NCBI GenBank assembly: GCA_964590195.1
Contig: CAZPWJ010000017.1
Coordinates: forward strand, 1 to 64,000
Source: GCA-2731375 sp964590195
GTDB lineage: Bacteria; Pseudomonadota; Alphaproteobacteria; GCA-2731375
Direction of reading: 5' to 3'
DNA length: 64,000 nucleotides
Made by a program: the position numbers and the translations under genes
Shown here: positions 18,466 to 27,143 of the stretch, one piece after another
Position numbering within the stretch: position 1 is the stretch's first letter
How the letters are laid out: every line of letters begins with the position of its first letter
The notes under the pieces: generated by a model
Databases searched by the model: none
What the model was told of the DNA's origin: nothing
Seen by the model: only the letters and a program-made list of their open reading frames with translations

Positions 18466-20122
18466 CTGTCTTTGCCCGTTTGGTCACGTAGCCGTTTTTC
18501 CGGTCATAATCCCTGGCGGCCTGCTCCCGTTCCTGTGGCGGGCCCCAGCCGCCGCCGCCCGCCGAATGGACCTCGAATATGGTGCCGGCGGGAACGGTGA
18601 TGCCTTCTTCCTTGGTGCTCAATACCTTTGGCCGGCGGCCCGGCGCCCGCATCAAATAGCGGTGCGGGGCGCCATCCTGGCCGCCCAGAATGCCGGCGGA
18701 ACCGTGGCGGGCGCCATCGCCCGCGGTATTGCCGTGGCAGGCCGTCTCGGTTTCCACCTGCAATTCCAGGTCAACACCCGCGCCGCCGACATACTTGCCG
18801 TCGCCGCCCGAATTGGGGCGATATTCATGACGCCGGAAATACAACGGAAAGCGGGATTCGGCGACCTCGATGGAGCCGAACTTGAGGCCGCCCGTGGAAT
18901 GCCATTCGCCGGAGCCATGCCAGCCGTCGCCGCCCGGCGAGGCGCCCGCGCCGGGCCGGGCGTGGAACATATGCCAGATGAACTGCTTGCCGTTGCGTGG
19001 GTCCTCGCCCTTGATGGCAATACGGAAACGCCGGCCCCAGCCGGCCATGGCGCGGTCGGGACAGGCCGGCGCCAGGGCCCTGATAATGGCCTCGATAATC
19101 TCCTGGGCGCAGTGCGAGGTGGACAAGGTTACCGGCGCGCCGGGCTTGGCCCAAACCACGCTGCCTTCCCGTGCAACTACCTTCACGGGGCGTAGGGAGC
19201 CGTCATTCTTTGGTGTTTCGGGATCGAACAGGAACGCCAACGCCATGGCCACGGCGGACTGCATGTTGGCATGGGACGAATTGACGAAGGATGTCACCTC
19301 GTCATCCGAAGCACTCAGGTCGACTTCCAACCCATCGCCTTGTTTGCTGACCTTGGCGCGGATGGCGATGTCCTGGTTGCCCCGGCCATCATCATCCAGC
19401 AGGGCGACGCCCTGATAGATGCCGTCCTTCCAGGTGGCGATAACCTGCCGCGCTTGTTTCTCCGCCGCATCCAGAATGATCTCTACCGCCGCCGCCACCA
19501 CGTCGGCGCTGAATTCCTCCAGCAGTGTTTCCAGGCGCCTTTCGCCCAGGCGCACCGAGCCGATTTGCGCCGCCAGATCGCCTTGGAAGTCCCGGGGGTG
19601 GCGTACGTTGACCGTCAGCATCTGCATCAGATCCTGGCGCAATTCGCCGCCCGCATACAGACGGATGGGCGGGACGCGCAGACCTTCCTGCCAGATCTCC
19701 TTGGCCGAGGCGTTGTAGGCGCCCGGCGTGGCACCGCCGATGTCCGAGTGATGAGCCCGGTTGACGGTCCAGAACAACAGCTTGCCGTTGGCGAAAACCG
19801 GCACGAACGCGGTCAGGTCAGGCAGATGGCTGCCGCCATGGTAGGGATCGTTCAACAGAAAGACATCGCCGGGATGCACATCATCGCCAAAAAAATCGAT
19901 GACCGCCTTGACGCCCCAGGGCAGGGCGCCCACATGGACGGGAATATGCTCCGCCTGGGCCACCAGACGGCTGTCGTGGCCGCAGATCGCGGTGGAAAAA
20001 TCCCGGCTGGAATTGAGAATTTGTGAATAGGACGTCCGCAACATGGCCTCGCCCATTTCCTCGGCGATGGCGACCAGTCGATGTTGGATGACGGAAGCGG
20101 TAATCGGATCTACATCAGGCAC
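18458..20122 (-). CDS. hyuB: hydantoinase subunit B
   Basis: A 554-residue HyuB-type subunit with the expected length and landmarks: DPITASVIQHRLVAIAEEMG at the N-terminus, DVFLLNDPYHGGSHLPD, and a C-terminal GGGGWGPPQER that matches the family's end. It pairs with the overlapping hyuA. The start is GTG at 20122 with a GGAG site 12 bases upstream. The likely reaction is ATP-dependent opening of a five-membered cyclic amide; the substrate is not indicated by neighbours, although the ureide-type enzymes at the right of the window would fit the same nitrogen-scavenging theme. Confidence 0.88.
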   Translation of the reverse strand: MPDVDPITASVIQHRLVAIAEEMGEAMLRTSYSQILNSSRDFSTAICGHDSRLVAQAEHIPVHVGALPWGVKAVIDFFGDDVHPGDVFLLNDPYHGGSHLPDLTAFVPVFANGKLLFWTVNRAHHSDIGGATPGAYNASAKEIWQEGLRVPPIRLYAGGELRQDLMQMLTVNVRHPRDFQGDLAAQIGSVRLGERRLETLLEEFSADVVAAAVEIILDAAEKQARQVIATWKDGIYQGVALLDDDGRGNQDIAIRAKVSKQGDGLEVDLSASDDEVTSFVNSSHANMQSAVAMALAFLFDPETPKNDGSLRPVKVVAREGSVVWAKPGAPVTLSTSHCAQEIIEAIIRALAPACPDRAMAGWGRRFRIAIKGEDPRNGKQFIWHMFHARPGAGASPGGDGWHGSGEWHSTGGLKFGSIEVAESRFPLYFRRHEYRPNSGGDGKYVGGAGVDLELQVETETACHGNTAGDGARHGSAGILGGQDGAPHRYLMRAPGRRPKVLSTKEEGITVPAGTIFEVHSAGGGGWGPPQEREQAARDYDRKNGYVTKRAKTGG

Positions 20123-20293
20123 TGAGTTCGGGACTCCATTCGCTTGGGCGGCGGCGGTTGCAGTTTAAGGGCTCCACTAGCATCAAACAATGACGATCTG
20201 TGATGCCCCATCACGACCGCTGGCACGGACGGGCGAAGGGGTCTATAGTCGGGCCAGCCCAATTGTAAACAAGCAAAGCAAGGAAAATCCATC

Positions 20294-21481
20294 ATGCGCG
20301 ACGCAGTCATCGTTTCAACCGCACGCACGCCGATTGGCAAGGCCTTTCGCGGCGCCTTCAATGATACCCATATCGTCGATATGGGCGGTCATGTGATCAA
20401 GCATGCCGTGGAACGCGCCGGCGTTGATCCGGCGGAGGTCGAGGACGTGACCATGGGCGCGGCCCGTACCGAAGGCTGCACCGGCGGCAATGTCGCCCGT
20501 GCCTCCGCCATGCGGGCCGGTATGCCGGTCAGCGTATCGGGCTTGACGGTGAACCGGGCCTGCTCCTCGGGCCTGAACGCCATTGCCATCGCCGCGCGGA
20601 ACATCATCGCCGACGGCGTGCCCATCGCGGTGGCCGGCGGCTTGGAGAGCGTATCTCTGGTTCAGAATGAGCATGCCAATGAGTATCGCCGGGTCAACGA
20701 TTGGCTGGATAGCAACCTGCCCTCCATCTATGACCCCATGCTGAAAACCGCGCAGACGGTCGCGGACCGCTACAGCATCTCCCGCGATGCACAGGACGAA
20801 TACGGCTTCCAAAGCCAGATGCGCACCGCCGCCGCACAGCAGGCTGGCCGTTTTGATGACGAAATCGTGCCCATGCCCACGGTGAAGATCGTCACCGACA
20901 AGGAGAGCGGCGAGGTCACTTATGTGGACACCCTACTGGAGCATGATGAAGGTATCCGGGCCTCGACCACGCTGGAAGGTCTGCAAGGCCTGAAACCGGT
21001 GACCCGTGAAGACGGCCACATCACGGCCGGCAATGCCTCCCAGCTTTCCGATGGCGCCTCGGTTTGTGTCCTGATGAGCGATGCCGAAGCCGCCAAGCGC
21101 GGCGCGGAAGTCATGGGCATCTATCGCGGCATGGCCGTGCATGGCTGCGAGCCCGATGAGATGGGTATCGGGCCGGTATTTGCCATCCCCAAGCTGCTGG
21201 AACGCACCGGCCTGAGCATGGATGACATTGATCTGTGGGAACTGAACGAAGCCTTCGCGGTGCAGGTGCTGTATTGCCGGGATAAGCTGGGCATCCCCAA
21301 TGACAAGCTGAATGTTGATGGCGGTTCCATCGCCGTCGGCCATCCCTTTGGCATGACGGGCTCCCGCCTGACCGGTCACGCGCTGATCGAAGGCAAGCGC
21401 CGTGGGGCCAAATATGTCGTGGTGACCATGTGCGTCGGTACCGGCATGGGCGCCGCCGGCCTGTTCGAAATTCCGCAATAG
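20294..21481 (+). CDS. acetyl-CoA acyltransferase (thiolase)
   Basis: A 395-residue thiolase. The three catalytic features are present: nucleophile C90 in NRACSSGLNA, H350 in VGHPFGMTGSR and C380 in MCVGTGMGAAG. The enzyme either cleaves 3-ketoacyl-CoA or condenses two acetyl-CoA; sequence alone does not separate the two. It starts with RDAVIVSTARTPIG, usual for the family, after an AAGGA site. It is divergent from hyuB and followed by a strong terminator, so it is probably a single-gene unit. Confidence 0.9.
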   Translation: MRDAVIVSTARTPIGKAFRGAFNDTHIVDMGGHVIKHAVERAGVDPAEVEDVTMGAARTEGCTGGNVARASAMRAGMPVSVSGLTVNRACSSGLNAIAIAARNIIADGVPIAVAGGLESVSLVQNEHANEYRRVNDWLDSNLPSIYDPMLKTAQTVADRYSISRDAQDEYGFQSQMRTAAAQQAGRFDDEIVPMPTVKIVTDKESGEVTYVDTLLEHDEGIRASTTLEGLQGLKPVTREDGHITAGNASQLSDGASVCVLMSDAEAAKRGAEVMGIYRGMAVHGCEPDEMGIGPVFAIPKLLERTGLSMDDIDLWELNEAFAVQVLYCRDKLGIPNDKLNVDGGSIAVGHPFGMTGSRLTGHALIEGKRRGAKYVVVTMCVGTGMGAAGLFEIPQ

Positions 21482-21497
21482 GCTGCAGAGCTAAAGA

Positions 21498-21535
21498 CGG
21501 GCCCTTTACCTGAGCGGTGAAGGGCCCGTTTTTTT
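21498..21535 (+). terminator. intrinsic terminator after the thiolase gene
   Basis: A 9-bp stem, CGGGCCCTT (21498-21506) with AAGGGCCCG (21520-21528), is followed directly by seven T residues. Textbook rho-independent terminator. Confidence 0.92.
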
Positions 21536-21559
21536 ATGGCCTGATCAGGCTAGAAGAAT

Positions 21560-21655
21560 TGGCGGAAGAGAGTGGGAGTCGAACCCACCAGGCACGTCTA
21601 ACGCCCCTCAACGGGTTTGAAGCCCGCGCGCAACACCGGAATGCGTTCCCCTTCC
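21560..21655 (-). tRNA. selC: selenocysteine tRNA, anticodon UCA
   Basis: A 96-nt tRNA on the minus strand with the long acceptor and long variable arm of bacterial tRNA-Sec. The 5' end GGAAGGGG pairs with CTCTTCC before GCCA; the anticodon loop CUUCAAA carries UCA (plus-strand bases 21618-21620); the T-arm reads GGTTCGACTCC; CCA is encoded. It closely resembles E. coli selC in layout. Its presence means the genome inserts selenocysteine at some UGA codons. No selA, selB or selD and no obvious selenoprotein gene lies in this window. Confidence 0.93.
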
Positions 21656-21748
21656 ACCGCCCAATCTAGGGCTTCTGGCAGGCTCTAGGCAAGCGCCGTC
21701 TGCAAATGTGTTATGAGGGGGCAAAATTGATCGTTTTGAGGGGGTAGG

Positions 21749-22684
21749 ATGACGGACGAAGAACAGCGATTGAAAGTCAGGGCGGCGGCGCCGGATTGGT
21801 TTCATTGGGCCATCGGCCAGCAAGGGCAATCGAGGCGGGTCGAGGTCGAAGGCTGTTCAATCCATTACCTCCTCTGGCAACCTGAAGACGGTGTTGTGGA
21901 TCCAGGCGGGGTGCTTTTCGTACACGGCGGCGGCGCCCATGCCCATTGGTGGAGCCATATTGCGCCGTTTTTCCGTGCCGGCTACCGGGTGGCGGCGATT
22001 GATCTATCCGGCATGGGGGACAGCGGCACCCGGCCCAGGGAGGTCTACAACGCCACCATCCGGGCCGAGGAAATCCATGCGGTGATCGCGGACGGCGGCC
22101 TGGGGCCGAAGCCTTTCCTGGTTGGTCACAGCTTTGGCGGCTTTATGTCCATGCGTTATGCCTCGCTTTACGGCGAAAATCTGGGCGGCATGGTGATCGC
22201 TGATTCGCCCCTGCGGCCCCCCGGCCAGGACCAGGGCCGCGGCCGCAGGGCCTCGCCCATGGGCGCCATCCGCCTTTATCCTGACTTTGATGAAGCCGTG
22301 GCCCGCTTTCGTTTGCGCCCCCGGCAGGTCTGCGAGAACCGTTTTATCGTTGAATACATCGCCCGCCATTCCCTGAAAGAGGTGGGAGGCGGCTGGACCT
22401 GGAAATTTGATAGCAACGCCATGGCCGGGCGCCGCTTCGCCGAGCCTTTCCACGAGCATTTAGCGGCGGCAAACTGCCGAACCGCCATGTTTATTGGCGC
22501 TGACAGTGCCCTGGTGACTGACGAAATGGCCCGCTATACCAATGGCCTGATGGGGCCGGATGCGCCGCTAGTGACGATCCCCGCAGCCCAGCATCACCTG
22601 ATGCTGGATCAACCGCTGGCCTTCGTGGCAGCCTTGCGGGCTCAATTGGCGAACTGGCAAAAACAGGATTCCTACCAGATTTAG
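21749..22684 (+). CDS. alpha/beta hydrolase
   Basis: A 311-residue alpha/beta-fold hydrolase. GVLFVHGGGAHAHWW forms the oxyanion-hole region, GHSFGG holds the nucleophile S128, and TIPAAQHHLMLDQP near the C-terminus supplies the catalytic His. The acid residue probably lies in the stretch after FIGADSALVTDE. It is transcribed away from tRNA-Sec and has a GAGGGGG ribosome site. It precedes the molybdenum hydroxylase operon but is separated from it by a promoter and a terminator-like hairpin, so I would not place it in that operon. Substrate unknown. Confidence 0.82.
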   Translation: MTDEEQRLKVRAAAPDWFHWAIGQQGQSRRVEVEGCSIHYLLWQPEDGVVDPGGVLFVHGGGAHAHWWSHIAPFFRAGYRVAAIDLSGMGDSGTRPREVYNATIRAEEIHAVIADGGLGPKPFLVGHSFGGFMSMRYASLYGENLGGMVIADSPLRPPGQDQGRGRRASPMGAIRLYPDFDEAVARFRLRPRQVCENRFIVEYIARHSLKEVGGGWTWKFDSNAMAGRRFAEPFHEHLAAANCRTAMFIGADSALVTDEMARYTNGLMGPDAPLVTIPAAQHHLMLDQPLAFVAALRAQLANWQKQDSYQI

Positions 22685-22715
22685 CGCTTCCTTGCCGTGC
22701 AACCACAAAATAGCG

Positions 22716-22744
22716 TTGACAGCCCTGGTCCGCTCCCGTAAGAG
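22716..22744 (+). promoter_or_regulatory. candidate promoter for the hmf-like leader RNA
   Basis: A perfect -35 box TTGACA (22716-22721) is followed after 17 bp by TAAGAG, a weak -10. Transcription would start near 22751, exactly where a motif shared with 41225-41258 begins. The -35 is strong evidence, the -10 is not. Confidence 0.45.
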
Positions 22745-22750
22745 AATAGC

Positions 22751-22845
22751 CGTCAGTGCATGGACGCGGGATCTAGCAAAGACGCACCCAACTATGTTGG
22801 GTAAGGCCCGAAACGATGGCAACATCGCTTCGGGCCTTCTCTTTT
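22751..22845 (+). ncRNA. structured leader RNA or small RNA upstream of hmfA-like gene
   Basis: About 95 nt between a TTGACA promoter and the GTG start of the molybdoenzyme gene can fold into three elements: a GUGC/GCAC-closed domain holding GGACGCGGGAUCUAGCAA, a perfect 7-bp hairpin (ACCCAAC-UAU-GUUGGGU) and a terminator hairpin. This is the layout of an attenuator or riboswitch, but it matches no class I can recognise, including the molybdenum-cofactor riboswitch. A free small RNA is equally possible. The first domain resembles 41225-41258. Confidence 0.45.
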
Positions 22846-22846
22846 C
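22803..22846 (+). terminator. terminator hairpin in the hmf-like leader
   Basis: AAGGCCCGAA (22803-22812) pairs with TTCGGGCCTT (22829-22838), with an extra inner CGATG/CATCG stem capped by GCAA; CTCTTTTCC follows. It stands about 27 bp before the GTG of the operon's first gene, so read-through must be allowed or another promoter used. Confidence 0.7.
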
Positions 22847-22872
22847 CGGCTTGCGAAGATAAGTTTGGCGGC

Positions 22873-25854
22873 GTGAACAGCACAGCGGACAACGATTGGG
22901 CCGGGGATTTAGCCGGAGATTGGGTCGGGCGTTCCATGCAACGGGTGGAAGACCCCACGTTGTTGCGTGGCCTGGGCCGTTTCGCCGATGATCTGCCCAC
23001 GCCTCCGCACGCTTGTCACGCGGCCTTTCTCCGTTCGCCCCTGGCCCATGCGGAAATCAACGCAATCGATACCGCCGCCGCCGCCGCCATGCCCGGTGTC
23101 GTCGCCGTCATCACGGGGGTGGAGCTAAAGGCGCTTTCAACGCCATTCATCACCGGCGTCAAGGTGGACGCACCGCAATATGCCCTGGCCATGGACCGGG
23201 TGCGTTATGTGGGTGAGCCGGTGGCCATGGTGGTGGCGAAGGACCGCTATCTGGCCGAGGACGCGTTGGAAGCGATTGTGGTCGACTACAACCCCCTGCC
23301 GCCGGTGATCGATCCCGAGGCGGCGGTGGATGCCGCACCCTTGCATCCGGGCACTGATAGTAATGTTCTGCACGACCGCCGCTTCCGCTATGGCGATCCC
23401 GAGGCCGCTTTTGCCAATGCCGCCCATGTGGTTGAGGCAAGCTACAGCTATCCGCGCAATTCCTGTACGCCGATAGAATGTTTCTGCGTCATCGCGGACT
23501 ATGATCCGGGGCAGGATGCCTTTGAAATCACGGCGAATTTTCAAGGGCCCTACACCTTGCATACAATCATGGCCCGCTCGCTGAACGTACCGGGCAACCG
23601 CATGCGTTTGAAAACGCCGCCCTCGTCAGGCGGTAGTTTCGGCGTCAAACAGGCCGTTTTTCCCTATGTGGTGGCCTTGGGCGTGGCGGCTCGGGTTGCG
23701 GGCCGGCCCGTGAAGTGGCTGGAAGACCGCCTGGAGCATCTGAGTGCTGCCACCTCGGCCACCAACAGGGTAACCAAGATCAGGGCGGCATTGGACCAAC
23801 AGGGCCGCATCTTGGCGCTGGACTATGATCAGCTGGAAGATTGCGGCGCTTTCCTTAGGGCGCCGGAGCCGGCGACGATCTATCGCATGCATGGTAATAT
23901 GACCGGCGCCTATGCGGTCGAGAACCTGGCCATCCATAACCGCGTCGTGGTCAGCAATAAAACGCCGACGGGACTAATGCGCGGCTTTGGCGGGCCGCAG
24001 ATCTATTTCCCGCTGGAACGCCTGATGGACAAGGCGGCGGCCAGGCTGGGCCTGGACCCGCTGGAATTGCGCCGGCGCAACCTGGTGCCGACAGAGGCGA
24101 TGCCTTTCCGAACCGCACCCGGCGCATTGCTGGATTCAGGTGATTATGGGCGCAGTATAGAGCGCGCGGTTGAGGAGGGCGGCCTGGCCGAACTGACAGC
24201 CCGCCGCGATACGGCGCGGGCCGAGGGGCGACTGTATGGCATCGGTTACAGCGTCGTCGTGGAGCCTTCGATCTCGAACATGGGCTACATCACCACCCTG
24301 CTGACGCCGGAGCAGCGGGAGCGGTCCGGCCCCAAGAACGGCGCCCTGGCCACGGCGACGGTGGCCTTCGATCCATCGGGCGCGATCTCGGTTTCCGTAT
24401 CCTCCGTGCCGCAAGGGCAGGGGCATCGCACGGTGCTGGCCCAGGTGGTGGCGGATGTTTTTCAGATGGACCCCGGGGAGGTCGCGGTTGCGACGGAACA
24501 TGACACCGCCAAGGACCCCTGGACCATTGCCTCGGGCAATTACGCCTCCCGCTTCGCCGGCGCCGTGGCCGGCGCCACCCATACCGCCGCCGTGCGCCTG
24601 CGGGATCGCCTGACCGCCATCGCGGCGGCGGATTTGAACGTCGCGCCCGACGAGGTCGCCTATGGCGGTGGCCGTATTTTCGCCGCTGGCAATCCGGACA
24701 ATTCCTTGCCCTTGGGCCGTTCCGCCGCCAAGGCCCATTGGTCGCCCCTGTCCATTCCCGATGCCGCCGGCGCCGGCCTGCGTGAGACGGCCTTTTGGAA
24801 TATGCCGGAACTGGTGGAGCCCGACGAAGGCGACCGCATCAATTCATCCGGCGCCTATGGCTTCATTTTCGATTTCTGCGGTGTGGAAATTGATCCGGTG
24901 ACCTATGCGGTACGGATCGACAAGTATGTCACCATGCATGATGCGGGCCGGCTGCTGAACCCCATGCTGGCCAATGGCCAGATCCGCGGCGGCTTTGCCC
25001 AAGGTCTGGGCGCGGCCTTGCTGGAGGAACTGTCCTATGCACCGGACGGCGGTTTTCAGGCCGGTACCCTGGCCGACTATCTGGCGCCGACGGTGATGGA
25101 AATACCGGAGCTGACGATCCTGCACGATCAGTCCCCGTCGCCCTTCACGCCCCTGGGCGCCAAGGGTTTGGGCGAGGGCAATTGTATGTCGACACCGGTC
25201 TGTATCGCCAATGCGGTGGCGGACGCCATTGGCCAGGAGGTAACAACATTGCCCCTGACGCCATCGCGCCTGGCGGATTTGCTGCTGCCGGAAGAAGCCG
25301 CGAGTACGACGCCCATCATTGCGCTAGAGACCACGGACGGCCACGCCTTGCAAGGACAGGGCAGCACGACTGTACCAGCGGCGCCTGACGAGGTCTGGGC
25401 CATTTTGCTGGACGAGACAAAACTGGCCGCCGTCATCCCCGGCTGTCATGCCCTGACCACGACGGGGGAAAACGCCTACCGGGCCGAGGTAACCCTGGGC
25501 GTCGGCCCGGTGAAGGGCCGCTTCATGGCCACGGTGGAATTGCAGGACTTGCAGCCACCCCATGCCCTGCGCCTGGTTGGCGGCGCCGTGGGGCCGTTGG
25601 GAACCTCCCAGGGGGAGGGTCATGTCACCCTGCGCGCGACCGGGGGCGGTACCGAGGTCGAATACAGCTACACGGTCACCATATCGGGCAAGGTGGCGGC
25701 GGTGGGCGGGCGCATGATGGACGGCGCGGCGCGGGCCCTGATCAATCAATTCTTCAAGCGCCTGGTGGGCCAGGTGGATGATGCCGGCGCGGCGCCGGGG
25801 TTTTTTGCGCGCCTGCTGTCCCAATTGCTGACTGTGCTGGGGCTGGGCCGATGA
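22873..25854 (+). CDS. hmfA: molybdenum hydroxylase large subunit with fused CoxG domain, probable 2-furoyl-CoA dehydrogenase
   Basis: A 993-residue Mo-cofactor subunit of the CoxL/xanthine-dehydrogenase family. It begins with the family's VGRSMQRVEDPTLLRGLGRF; the active-site loop reads GLMRGFGGPQ (367-376), and the catalytic Glu is E768 in KGLGEGN. Residues from about 825 to 975 form a CoxG/SRPBCC domain that is normally a separate protein. Gene order with the next four genes is that of hmfABCDE of Cupriavidus furoate degradation, so hydroxylation of 2-furoyl-CoA is the likely reaction. I use GTG at 22873 because an upstream ATG lies inside the terminator hairpin. Other CoA-thioester or heteroaromatic substrates remain possible. 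Confidence 0.62.
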   Translation: MNSTADNDWAGDLAGDWVGRSMQRVEDPTLLRGLGRFADDLPTPPHACHAAFLRSPLAHAEINAIDTAAAAAMPGVVAVITGVELKALSTPFITGVKVDAPQYALAMDRVRYVGEPVAMVVAKDRYLAEDALEAIVVDYNPLPPVIDPEAAVDAAPLHPGTDSNVLHDRRFRYGDPEAAFANAAHVVEASYSYPRNSCTPIECFCVIADYDPGQDAFEITANFQGPYTLHTIMARSLNVPGNRMRLKTPPSSGGSFGVKQAVFPYVVALGVAARVAGRPVKWLEDRLEHLSAATSATNRVTKIRAALDQQGRILALDYDQLEDCGAFLRAPEPATIYRMHGNMTGAYAVENLAIHNRVVVSNKTPTGLMRGFGGPQIYFPLERLMDKAAARLGLDPLELRRRNLVPTEAMPFRTAPGALLDSGDYGRSIERAVEEGGLAELTARRDTARAEGRLYGIGYSVVVEPSISNMGYITTLLTPEQRERSGPKNGALATATVAFDPSGAISVSVSSVPQGQGHRTVLAQVVADVFQMDPGEVAVATEHDTAKDPWTIASGNYASRFAGAVAGATHTAAVRLRDRLTAIAAADLNVAPDEVAYGGGRIFAAGNPDNSLPLGRSAAKAHWSPLSIPDAAGAGLRETAFWNMPELVEPDEGDRINSSGAYGFIFDFCGVEIDPVTYAVRIDKYVTMHDAGRLLNPMLANGQIRGGFAQGLGAALLEELSYAPDGGFQAGTLADYLAPTVMEIPELTILHDQSPSPFTPLGAKGLGEGNCMSTPVCIANAVADAIGQEVTTLPLTPSRLADLLLPEEAASTTPIIALETTDGHALQGQGSTTVPAAPDEVWAILLDETKLAAVIPGCHALTTTGENAYRAEVTLGVGPVKGRFMATVELQDLQPPHALRLVGGAVGPLGTSQGEGHVTLRATGGGTEVEYSYTVTISGKVAAVGGRMMDGAARALINQFFKRLVGQVDDAGAAPGFFARLLSQLLTVLGLGR

Positions 25855-26669
25855 AGCCCGCCGCATTTGATTACGCCTGCCCGGACAATCTGGACGAGGC
25901 CCTGGCCTTGCTGGCCGAGAAGGGCGAGGCCGCGCGCATTTGCGCCGGTGGGCAGTCCCTGGGCGCTATGTTGAACATGCGTCTGGCCAGCCCGGCGGTG
26001 TTGATCGATATCGCCGGTCTGCGGGAACTCAAATCCATATCCATTGTTGATGGCGCCATCGAGGTCGGCGCGACGGTTACCCAGGCGGAGCTGTTGGCCT
26101 GGCCGGACCTGACGGCCAGCCAGCCTTTGCTGGCCAGCCTATTGCCCTGGATCGGGCATTATCAAACCCGCCAACGGGGCACGGTATGCGGCTCTCTGGC
26201 CCATTCGGATCCAAGTTCGGAATTACCGCTGGCCATGGCGCTGCTGCGGGGCGAGGTGGTGTTGCGCAGCAGGCGGGGCCGTAGAATTATCGGCGCGGCT
26301 GACTTTCAAACCGGCATGATGGCTACGGCGGCGGCGGCGGATGAAATGGTGGTGGCGGCGCGTTTTCCTGTCGCCTTGGCCGGTGAGGCATCGGCGTTTC
26401 ATGAAGTGGCCCAGCGCCATGGCGATTTCGCCATCGTCGCCGTGGGCGCGGTCGGTGATCAACGCGGCGTCCGCCTGGGCGTCGGCGGCGTTGCCGATAC
26501 GCCAGGCGTGATCGATCTGAGCTGGCCGGCAAATGACGCCACCTTGAATGATTTCGCCTGGTCCTTGGGCGGCATGGATGATCAGCATGCCAGCGCGCGC
26601 TATCGCCGGGAACTGGTGCGCCGTCTTGGCCGCCGGGCGCTGGAGGAGGTTCACGATGCGTTATCTTGA
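25851..26669 (+). CDS. hmfB: FAD-binding subunit of molybdenum hydroxylase (CoxM type)
   Basis: The 272-residue FAD subunit, which passes electrons from the 2Fe-2S subunit to the acceptor. The two FAD-binding loops are GGQSLGAMLNMRLA and RGTVCGSLAHSDPSSELP; the second has VCGS where most members have IGGS. Its ATG overlaps the stop of the large subunit by four bases, indicating coupled translation, and it overlaps the next gene by 14. Second in the hmfABCDE-like order. Confidence 0.75.
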   Translation: MKPAAFDYACPDNLDEALALLAEKGEAARICAGGQSLGAMLNMRLASPAVLIDIAGLRELKSISIVDGAIEVGATVTQAELLAWPDLTASQPLLASLLPWIGHYQTRQRGTVCGSLAHSDPSSELPLAMALLRGEVVLRSRRGRRIIGAADFQTGMMATAAAADEMVVAARFPVALAGEASAFHEVAQRHGDFAIVAVGAVGDQRGVRLGVGGVADTPGVIDLSWPANDATLNDFAWSLGGMDDQHASARYRRELVRRLGRRALEEVHDALS

Positions 26670-27141
26670 GGCCGGCAAACGCCATACGGTGCGCCTCACC
26701 CTGAATGGCCAGGCGGCCGAGGGCGAGGCCGAGCCGCGCCAGTTGTTGAGCGATTTTCTGCGCCAGCAACTGGGCGCTCTTGGCACCCATGTGGGCTGCG
26801 AGCATGGTTCCTGCGGGGCCTGTACGGTGCGCGTCGACGGCAAGGCAGTGCGTTCCTGCCTGATGTATGCCGCCCAGGCCGAGGGCAAGTCCATCACGAC
26901 GGTCGAAAGCCTGGCCACGCCGGATGGCCTAGACGAATTGCAGGCGGCTTTACAGAAACATCACGGTCTGCAATGCGGCTTTTGCACGCCGGGTATACTG
27001 ATGTCCCTGGGCCAGCTACGCGATGAGGAGCCGGACGCGGACGAGGCGCGTATCCGCGACGTTCTGTCGGGTCACATTTGCCGCTGCACCGGCTATCATG
27101 GCATCGTGCAGGCGGCGCTGGACGTATTCGGGAAAGGTTAG
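26656..27141 (+). CDS. hmfC: 2Fe-2S subunit of molybdenum hydroxylase (CoxS type)
   Basis: The 161-residue iron-sulphur subunit. The plant-type cluster ligands are in GCEHGSCGACTVRVDG with C further on at RSCLMYA; the second cluster ligands are in CGFCTPGIL and CRCTGYHGIV. A longer frame is open upstream, but the ATG at 26656, just inside the end of the FAD-subunit gene, gives the standard length. Together with the two preceding genes it completes one molybdenum hydroxylase. Confidence 0.75.
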   Translation: MRYLEAGKRHTVRLTLNGQAAEGEAEPRQLLSDFLRQQLGALGTHVGCEHGSCGACTVRVDGKAVRSCLMYAAQAEGKSITTVESLATPDGLDELQAALQKHHGLQCGFCTPGILMSLGQLRDEEPDADEARIRDVLSGHICRCTGYHGIVQAALDVFGKG

Positions 27142-27143
27142 GC

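Noticed and set aside
22816..22872. An earlier ATG for the first molybdoenzyme large subunit
   Set aside because: It lies in the loop of a strong terminator hairpin and adds residues not seen before the family's N-terminal motif.
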